DNA of 5,033 nt from Bacteroidales bacterium Bact_07 (GTDB lineage Bacteria; Bacteroidota; Bacteroidia; Bacteroidales; Tenuifilaceae). The position numbers and the translations under genes were made by a program. The notes beneath the pieces were generated by a model that was given only the letters and a program-made list of their open reading frames with translations, did not search any database and was not told the origin of the DNA. This document shows, piece by piece, positions 1 through 5,033 of the stretch. How positions within the stretch are numbered: the stretch's first letter is position 1; every line of letters starts with the position of its first letter. The stretch covers positions 1-5,033 of the forward strand of contig LUYY01000073.1 in NCBI GenBank assembly GCA_001603415.1, in the 5' to 3' direction.

Positions 1-16
1 TGAATTAGCTTTTTGC

Positions 17-105
17 AAAAAGGCTTTCGGAATAATTGTCCAAAAAGATTTTTTTACGTATAAATTATGGTTAGGTGTAACGGACAATTCCCCGGAAGCC
101 TTTTT
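17..105. repeat. Long imperfect inverted repeat (stem-loop) in the leader of the GH16 gene
   Basis: Seen directly: bases 17-30 pair with 92-105 (14 pairs, one of them G-U), then a small internal loop (31-33 against 90-91), then bases 34-41 pair perfectly with 82-89 (8 pairs). The loop is 40 bases (42-81) and AT-rich. The outer part, AAAAAGGC...GCCTTTTT, resembles a bidirectional rho-independent terminator, but the loop is much longer than usual for one. The right arm ends 19 bases before the GH16 start codon. It could be the terminator of an upstream gene just outside the window, a 5' leader structure acting on the GH16 gene, or a tiny MITE-like relic. A 14-base palindrome (9-22, CTTTTTGCAAAAAG) shares the left arm, so a competing small hairpin is possible. 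The pairing is certain; the role is not. Confidence 0.6.
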
Positions 106-124
106 CAATTAAAAGAAAAAAAGA

Positions 125-1534
125 ATGAGTAAAAAGTCTATCATTTCAATTATAGCGCTGATACTTGCATCGTCCTTGACAGACCTTGCGCAGGTTAAGG
201 TAATGGTATGGAACGATGAGTTTAACTATACCGGACTGCCTGCAAGCGATAAATGGGGTTACGATGTAGGAGGTGGAGGCTGGGGTAACAATGAGTTACA
301 GTACTATACCAATGCCCGTTCCGAAAATGCCCGCGTTGAAAATGGAAATTTGATCATCGAGGCCCGCAAGGAACAATATGAGGGGATGGAGTACACCTCA
401 GCCCGTTTGGTTACCCGCCAGAAAGGCGACTGGCTTTATGGCAGGGTTGAGGCTTATGCCAAGCTGCCATCGGGCAGGGGTACCTGGCCCGCAATCTGGA
501 TGCTACCCACTAACTGGGTTTATGGCAACTGGCCCAAAAGTGGTGAAATCGATATTATGGAGTATGTTGGTTACGATCCGGGTGTAGTTCATGGAAGCAT
601 TCACACCGAAGCCTATAACCATGTTCTTGGCACTCAAAAAACCGCCACATACTCTGTACCCGATTCCGAAACCGCTTTTCACCTTTACGCACTTGAATGG
701 ACACCTGAAAAAATTGATATCTATGTGGATAACAATAAGTACTTCACCTTTGCCAATGAGCATAAGGATTACAAGACCTGGCCATTCGACCAGGTGTTTC
801 ACCTGATCCTTAACATCGCTGTTGGCGGCAACTGGGGCGGAGTGCAGGGTGTTGATCCCAATATCTGGCCACAAAAAATGTATGTGGACTATGTTCGGGT
901 TTATCAATACATTGATGCCTCGGCCTTGAAGGTTTCGGGCCCTGAATACGTTTCCCCCAACCAAACAGGCGTGGCTTTTAGCATCCAAAATGTTGCCGAC
1001 GCAACATTTAATTGGAGTGTTCCGGCCGATGCTATTATTGTTAGCGGCCAGGGAACCAATTCAATTGTTGTTAACTGGGGTAATACATCCGGAAATGTAA
1101 CGGTTGAAATTACCCATCCACAAGCCGGTGGCACCTATACTCGAACGGTTAAAACCGCAGTTGTTCCAACTGGCGAAAAGTATAGCGTGCTAAATGTAAA
1201 AGAAAATGGACTAATGGGTTGGGCTGGTCTTAATACCAGCCCCAACACCATTACTTTATCAACCATCGATACCCTTTTGAAGGTGAAATACAGTATTACT
1301 AAACCTGAAGATTTTCCCTATTTTACCTACACTTTTCAAACTCCGGTGGACATGAGCAACCTTACGGTTCTAAATGTTGATATGATGACCTACAATAAAA
1401 GCAAATCGGTGGTTATGCGTGCCGACCTATTCGACTCCGACGGTCGTCTTGCCGATGTTGCTCCTGTTTTTCGCTTTTACCCAGTTGAGCCAAATGGAGT
1501 TTTTCATTTTTTTCTCTTTCGATTTCAACAATAA
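125..1534 (+). CDS. Secreted GH16 family endo-beta-1,3(4)-glucanase (laminarinase-like), main part of a frameshifted gene
   Basis: Likely hydrolyses internal beta-1,3 or mixed beta-1,3-1,4 glucan linkages (laminarin-type polysaccharide) with retention of configuration, outside the cytoplasm. Residues 1-22 look like a Sec signal peptide (KK, hydrophobic stretch, cleavage after LA before Q23). The GH16 domain spans about 27-262. It contains the signature GEIDIMEYVG with E141 as expected nucleophile, D143 as helper and E146 as acid/base; the extra M145 is the beta-bulge form typical of laminarinases. GTWPAIWML (119-127), HGSIHT (156-161) and GGNWGG (234-239) fit substrate-cleft motifs. Residues about 267-345 look like a PKD-like beta-sandwich. 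From about 351 another all-beta, probably carbohydrate-binding, domain begins but breaks off. After about residue 461 the frame runs through T-rich sequence to a stop, while the downstream +1 frame continues the domain. The ATG is chosen because it gives the signal peptide; no Shine-Dalgarno is visible, only an A-rich leader. Exact substrate is inferred from the family. Confidence 0.93.
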   Translation: MSKKSIISIIALILASSLTDLAQVKVMVWNDEFNYTGLPASDKWGYDVGGGGWGNNELQYYTNARSENARVENGNLIIEARKEQYEGMEYTSARLVTRQKGDWLYGRVEAYAKLPSGRGTWPAIWMLPTNWVYGNWPKSGEIDIMEYVGYDPGVVHGSIHTEAYNHVLGTQKTATYSVPDSETAFHLYALEWTPEKIDIYVDNNKYFTFANEHKDYKTWPFDQVFHLILNIAVGGNWGGVQGVDPNIWPQKMYVDYVRVYQYIDASALKVSGPEYVSPNQTGVAFSIQNVADATFNWSVPADAIIVSGQGTNSIVVNWGNTSGNVTVEITHPQAGGTYTRTVKTAVVPTGEKYSVLNVKENGLMGWAGLNTSPNTITLSTIDTLLKVKYSITKPEDFPYFTYTFQTPVDMSNLTVLNVDMMTYNKSKSVVMRADLFDSDGRLADVAPVFRFYPVEPNGVFHFFLFRFQQ

Positions 1535-1943
1535 CTGGGGTTCGAACACTCCTGAATACGGAAAGCAGGTGAACTACCATCAAATTGCTGGTGTCCGTTT
1601 TTACGTGAACTATGGTATTTATGGTAAAGCAGCAAGCGACTCGTTATGGATTTCAGATATTGTCCTGAGTAATAAACTGCTTTCAATTTTTTCGCCTAAC
1701 GATAAGCAATATGGCAAATTGGATATCTACCCCAATCCTGCATCAACCCATATCAAAATCAACTCAAACCCAATAAAGGGTAATATAAAAGTTCAAATAG
1801 TAAATATTGCAGGTATGCTCGTAAAAGAACTAATAGCAAATGCTGGAAGTGAAATTCCAATTGCTGACCTCCCAAAGGGGTTTTATAGTATAAAAATCAC
1901 CTCCCAAACAACCACATTGGTTGGCAACTTTATTAAACTTTAG
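1419..1943 (+). CDS. Out-of-frame C-terminal part of the GH16 gene, with T9SS type A sorting domain
   Basis: This open frame starts at a GTG (first ATG at 1494), but the part that looks like real protein begins only near 1512 (FSFDFNNNWGSN). It reads as a direct continuation of the preceding frame, so it is best seen as the end of the same gene rather than a separate one. Up to about 1680 it completes the beta-sandwich-like domain that starts at residue 351 of the GH16 protein. From about 1707 to the stop it encodes a T9SS C-terminal sorting domain: KLDIYPNPAS, then the NIAGMLVKEL strand, LPKGFYSIKI, and a terminal FIKL. In this phylum that domain directs export across the outer membrane by the Por/Gld machinery, and it is normally cleaved off. 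Joined to the upstream frame it gives about 605 residues. Separate translation from 1419 is unlikely because the first 30 residues have no protein-like sense and there is no signal peptide. Confidence 0.8.
   Translation: MPTYSTPTVVLPMLLLFFAFTQLSQMEFFIFFSFDFNNNWGSNTPEYGKQVNYHQIAGVRFYVNYGIYGKAASDSLWISDIVLSNKLLSIFSPNDKQYGKLDIYPNPASTHIKINSNPIKGNIKVQIVNIAGMLVKELIANAGSEIPIADLPKGFYSIKITSQTTTLVGNFIKL
1500..1513 (+). other. Frameshift site in T-rich tract
   Basis: Two T runs, five T (1500-1504) and seven T (1507-1513), are separated by CA. Protein-like coding in the first frame continues to about EPNGV (1487-1501), and protein-like coding in the +1 frame resumes at FSFDFNNNW (from 1512). One base too many in either run explains the break: removing one T from the T7 run gives GVFHFFSFDF, and removing one from the T5 run gives GVFIFFSFDF. 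The cause may be a sequencing or assembly error, a real indel mutation, slipped-strand phase variation, or transcriptional slippage. The sequence alone does not decide between them. Confidence 0.8.
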
Positions 1944-1945
1944 CC

Positions 1946-4831
1946 TTACAGGTTTAGCATAAAATCGATCAGGTTAGTATCGCTCTCAATTTTAAGTTTT
2001 TTCCTTAGCCTATACCGGCTTATTTCAACGCCACGCACGCTGATATTAAGTATTTGTGCAATATCCTTTGTGGTCATGTTTAGGCGAAGGTAAGCGCACA
2101 ACCTGAGTTCACTGGGGGTAAGTTCCGGATACATTTCCTTTAACTTTTTGATAAACCCACTATGCACCTCATCAAAATGGTGCTCAAAACGCTGCCATTC
2201 TTTATCCATTTTTAAATCGTTATCGATATTCCGAATTAGCTCAAGCACCTCTTTCTGAGAAACGGGGTTTATCGATTTGGCTATTACCTCAAGCCTTAAC
2301 TTAAGCCTATTAAGGAAATCGTTTTTATGTGCAATTTGCATAGCTATTGCAGCGAGTTCGCGATTTTTGTGCTCAACCTGAACCTGCAGATTTTCAGTCT
2401 TAAGCCTTATGATTTCGCGTTCGGCTTCAAGTACTTGTCGTTTATGTTCTTCTTCCTTAACCTTTAACTCCAAATTCTTTTGCTCCTTGACCCTTGCGGT
2501 TGCTCGCTGAACCTTTCTACGAACGAGAATACGAAGTATGTAAAAAGCAACAACTAAAAGCACAAGGTATAAAACAAACGCGTACCATGTCAAGAACCAT
2601 GGTCGTTCAACCTGAATACGAACAGATACAGGTTCGGAAACTCGTCCCATTGCATCGCGTGCGCGAACCATTATCTCGTATTCACCCTGGGCAAGTCGGC
2701 TAAAGTCCTTAACATTATCGCGCTGCCAAGGGCTCCAATCGTTATCGTATCCTTTAAGCAAAAAGCTAAAGGAGATATCGCCGGCGTTATAAACAGGTGC
2801 GGCAACCGTAACCCGGATTGAATTCTGATTAAAGGGGATATAAATACCACCTTTCCCTGATACTGTGTAATCGTTAATAATCACATCCTCATGCCGACCA
2901 ATAGAACTAATACTTTTTATGACACAATGCAATTCGGTTCTCGTTTGCTCGGAACTGTATTGGCTGCTGTAGCATACCAACCCATTTTCTGTACCAATAA
3001 AAACGTAGTTCTGATTATGAACGTAGATATTTTCAAAAGAAGCAACAAGGTTTTCGCCAAATCGGCTAACAGGAGTTTGGTGAACACTTTTTGAGCCGTC
3101 GGCATTACGGACTAGCTTCAAAAGGCCGTTAGATTTAAGAATCCAGATATTACCCCTTTCATCCTCAACCATCCTCCTAACCCCTGTGGCATCGCCAATA
3201 ATTCGATTTAGCTCATGGTAAGGCTCCATATTATCGGTAAGGGAGTTGTACCTGTAAATGCCCTGTGATGTAAGGAAAAGTACTTGATTTCCTATCTTCT
3301 CAACATTGATACCGAATTTAACCGGGAATCCTCTTGTATTATCGTAAAGGGATGAGAACCTAATGCTATCCTTGCTTTGGTTAAGCATAAGCTTATAAAC
3401 CCCCTTATATCCATGCGCCATCCAAATACTTTCATTGTCATCCTCAACCAACAAACGCGACGACTCATTGAATCCTGCAACCTTTTTAAGGTATTTCCAC
3501 TCCCCATTAACTTTTGAGTAAAGATGAAGCCCCTTATACTTTCCCACAAGCATTCTATCGGGAATGTAGCGTAGGGGAACAAAAATCCAAGAACCCTCTT
3601 CGGGCGATATCATTCTAACATTCAAACCTTTATCGATGATAAAGGTACCAAAGTTATGTCCACAGTATAGCCTGCCATCGCTTTCAAAGAGCGACCAAAC
3701 CTGTCCTTTAGTTAAGGGAACCAATCGGAATGGCTTTGCACCATCAATAAAAGTGCCAATAGGCCACGAAGCCACGTAAAGCCCTTGATTTGTACCAACA
3801 AATATTTTCCCATCGAATATCTTGGTGGCATATACAGCCCCTTCCAAACCCAACCCCTCACCTATAAAGCTGAGCGGGGAGTTGAGTTCAATATAGTCGA
3901 TGCCGTTATCCAGGCCCAGCCAAAGGTTGTTGGCGGCATCAACAAAAGTGCTCAAAATGGTATTATTCTGTAAGCCGGTGGCCTTATTGATAAATTTAAC
4001 AAGGTTGCCCTGCTCATCGGTAATGATTAGCCCGTTTTGAATGGTTCCAAAGGCCACATAACCACCCTCAATCCTTGATGCCGAGAATATCTGATAAGAT
4101 TTTAACATCTCGTTTGCCAAACCTTTCCATGGTGAAAAACTCACTCCGTCGAAAAGCCAAACACCATGGTTTATGGTTGCAAGTAGTGTTTTACCACCCG
4201 ATATTTCAAAACATGCCCATATTTGCTTGCCCTTAAAAACTCCGTTATCGTTAAACCTCTCGAAATTTCCCTTATGATATCGGTAAATATTACCTTCCTT
4301 ACCCTGCACGTAGTAGTTTCCATTCATTACAAACGAAAACTGTAAAGGCTCAGGTGCTTTGTAAGCGTTTATTTCACCCTTGCTATATTCCAAAATGTGA
4401 CTAAAGGTTTGGAAAATGGCAGTTGTGCCTAACTTGAAAATGCGCCAAGCCTCATCAAAATTGACCTCGGATTTAGGAACATGCTTAATTAATGAGTGGT
4501 AAACCATATCGGCCTGACGGTGGTAAACAAAGTAACCTATCTCCTCAAAAGCGCCAACAAAGATTGTATCGCCACTACAAAGCACTGACCGAACAAGCTG
4601 ATTATTTGGCAACGCAAACAAGTCCCACCGGTTACCATCGAAACGGAGAAGCCCATTGTTATTGGCAAAGTACATGAATCCACGGCTGTCCTGGCAAATG
4701 GACCAATTCTGGGTTCCTGCACCATACACCGATTTAGGGTAATGCTTTATGATGGGCAACCCTGTGGTATTTATCTGAGAAAAAGCATTGGTTGTTACAA
4801 TCGCAAAAACTATGAAAATCAGCCTTCTCAT
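1946..4831 (-). CDS. Membrane-anchored one-piece regulator: beta-propeller/Y_Y_Y sensor with LuxR-type HTH
   Basis: Likely a transcription regulator that senses a ligand in the periplasm and binds DNA from the membrane. Residues 1-18 form a signal peptide (MRRLIFIVFA..., cleavage near AFS/Q). Residues about 40-620 are repeated propeller blades of the Reg_prop type, clearest at 41-77 (SICQDSRGFMYFANNNGLLRF), 292-317 (FVDAANNLWLGLDNG) and 551-573 (MVEDERGNIWILKSNGLLKL). A Y_Y_Y domain follows at about 683-742 (LLKGYDNDWSPW, GEYEIMVRARD). One transmembrane helix lies at about 746-770, then a charged coiled coil at about 775-850. A LuxR/GerE-like HTH sits at about 903-961 (LTPSELRLCAYLRL, TTKDIAQILNIS, recognition helix VRGVEISRYRLRKKL). 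No histidine-kinase ATPase motifs and no receiver domain are visible, unlike hybrid two-component sensors that share this periplasmic design. The ATG gives the signal peptide; the leader (AATAAAGAAAATTAG) has no Shine-Dalgarno. The gene is intact. Ligand and target genes are unknown; a link to the convergent glucanase is only inferred. Confidence 0.9.
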   Translation of the reverse strand: MRRLIFIVFAIVTTNAFSQINTTGLPIIKHYPKSVYGAGTQNWSICQDSRGFMYFANNNGLLRFDGNRWDLFALPNNQLVRSVLCSGDTIFVGAFEEIGYFVYHRQADMVYHSLIKHVPKSEVNFDEAWRIFKLGTTAIFQTFSHILEYSKGEINAYKAPEPLQFSFVMNGNYYVQGKEGNIYRYHKGNFERFNDNGVFKGKQIWACFEISGGKTLLATINHGVWLFDGVSFSPWKGLANEMLKSYQIFSASRIEGGYVAFGTIQNGLIITDEQGNLVKFINKATGLQNNTILSTFVDAANNLWLGLDNGIDYIELNSPLSFIGEGLGLEGAVYATKIFDGKIFVGTNQGLYVASWPIGTFIDGAKPFRLVPLTKGQVWSLFESDGRLYCGHNFGTFIIDKGLNVRMISPEEGSWIFVPLRYIPDRMLVGKYKGLHLYSKVNGEWKYLKKVAGFNESSRLLVEDDNESIWMAHGYKGVYKLMLNQSKDSIRFSSLYDNTRGFPVKFGINVEKIGNQVLFLTSQGIYRYNSLTDNMEPYHELNRIIGDATGVRRMVEDERGNIWILKSNGLLKLVRNADGSKSVHQTPVSRFGENLVASFENIYVHNQNYVFIGTENGLVCYSSQYSSEQTRTELHCVIKSISSIGRHEDVIINDYTVSGKGGIYIPFNQNSIRVTVAAPVYNAGDISFSFLLKGYDNDWSPWQRDNVKDFSRLAQGEYEIMVRARDAMGRVSEPVSVRIQVERPWFLTWYAFVLYLVLLVVAFYILRILVRRKVQRATARVKEQKNLELKVKEEEHKRQVLEAEREIIRLKTENLQVQVEHKNRELAAIAMQIAHKNDFLNRLKLRLEVIAKSINPVSQKEVLELIRNIDNDLKMDKEWQRFEHHFDEVHSGFIKKLKEMYPELTPSELRLCAYLRLNMTTKDIAQILNISVRGVEISRYRLRKKLKIESDTNLIDFMLNL

Positions 4832-4941
4832 CTAATTTTCTTTATTGAATTAGCATAGAAAGTTATGAATTAAAATCCAAATACAAAAAAACTTAATAAA
4901 TTTCTATCATTATACAACTGGTTATCAAATCCTTAATCTCA

Positions 4942-4953
4942 GAAATCGATTTC
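4942..4953. promoter_or_regulatory. Perfect 12-base palindrome, candidate operator
   Basis: GAAATCGATTTC is a perfect inverted repeat with no spacer. It lies 111 bases upstream of the regulator start codon and about 53 bases before the -7 element of the rightward promoter at the window edge, so it is placed where a dimeric repressor or activator could act on either direction. A 12-base palindrome can arise by chance in AT-rich intergenic DNA, and no bound protein is known from the sequence. Confidence 0.25.
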
Positions 4954-4981
4954 GGTATTACAACACTTGTTAACCTTTTAC

Positions 4982-5014
4982 TTCGGGCAGATATCAGCAA
5001 AAAAAGTAACTTTG
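4982..5014 (+). promoter_or_regulatory. Bacteroidota-type promoter for a rightward gene beyond the window
   Basis: TAACTTTG at 5007-5014 is an exact match to the Bacteroidota primary-sigma -7 consensus TAnnTTTG. The -33 element is weaker: TTCG at 4982-4985, one mismatch from TTTG, with 21 bases between, within the known range. Transcription would start near 5020 and run off the right edge, so the gene it serves is divergent from the regulator and lies outside the window. An imperfect inverted repeat (TTGTG at 5012-5016, CACAA at 5020-5024, 3-base gap) overlaps the expected start point and could be an operator, though it may be chance. Confidence 0.5.
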
Positions 5015-5033
5015 TGCACCACAAGTAAACAAA

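Noticed and set aside
1..9. TGAATTAGC at the left edge recurs at 4846-4854, suggesting element ends
   Set aside because: A nine-base AT-rich match is expected by chance, the copies are in the same orientation with no transposase between them, and the intervening genes are ordinary.
503..988. 161-codon open frame on the minus strand inside the glucanase gene
   Set aside because: It lies fully antisense to the GH16 catalytic domain, whose motifs are unmistakable, and its translation has no signal, domain or motif of its own.
2317..2365. IAHKNDFLNRLK (residues 834-845 of the regulator) as a histidine-kinase H-box
   Set aside because: No N, G1 or G2 ATP-binding motifs follow; the segment is a coiled-coil linker leading straight to the HTH.
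2494..3973. Several open frames of about 60-100 codons on both strands inside the regulator gene
   Set aside because: All overlap the intact 961-residue regulator in other frames, have no recognisable motifs and no start context; they are coding shadows.
4878..4885. Minus-strand TGTATTTG as a -7 element for the regulator
   Set aside because: It has one mismatch to TAnnTTTG at a key position and the nearest upstream TTG is 29 bases away, too far for a -33 element; no convincing promoter for the regulator is visible.

Overview
The window looks like a chromosomal piece of a Bacteroidota (probably Bacteroidales) genome. Three things point there: a secreted glycoside hydrolase with a C-terminal type IX secretion (T9SS) sorting domain, a large regulator with a beta-propeller/Y_Y_Y sensor and a LuxR-type helix-turn-helix, and a TAnnTTTG-type promoter element at the right edge. 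Start codons lack a clear Shine-Dalgarno sequence and sit in A-rich leaders, which is also usual for this phylum. Genus and species cannot be told from the sequence.

Layout: positions 1-124 form a short AT-rich leader dominated by a long imperfect inverted repeat. Positions 125-1943 (+ strand) hold one secreted GH16 (laminarinase-like) endo-beta-glucanase gene that is split by a +1 frameshift at a T-rich stretch near 1500-1513. The first frame (125-1534) carries the signal peptide, the catalytic domain, a PKD-like domain and half of a beta-sandwich-like domain. The second frame (1419-1943) carries the rest of that domain and the T9SS sorting domain. Joined, they make about 605 residues. Positions 1946-4831 (- strand) hold a 961-residue membrane-anchored sensor/transcription factor that converges tail-to-tail on the GH16 gene with two bases between stop codons. 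Positions 4832-5033 are a 202-base AT-rich intergenic region with a 12-base perfect palindrome and, at the far right, a likely promoter firing rightwards into a gene outside the window.

How they may work together: the hydrolase would cut beta-1,3(-1,4)-glucan such as laminarin outside the cell, and the regulator has an export signal and a periplasmic propeller of the kind used in this phylum to sense glycans. A regulatory link is an inference from adjacency only; the genes are convergent and share no promoter. The regulator may instead control the divergent gene beyond the right edge.

I see no CRISPR array, RNA gene, transposase or clearly undescribed system. The observations most worth checking are the frameshift that removes the T9SS sorting signal from the hydrolase and the inverted repeat in its leader.
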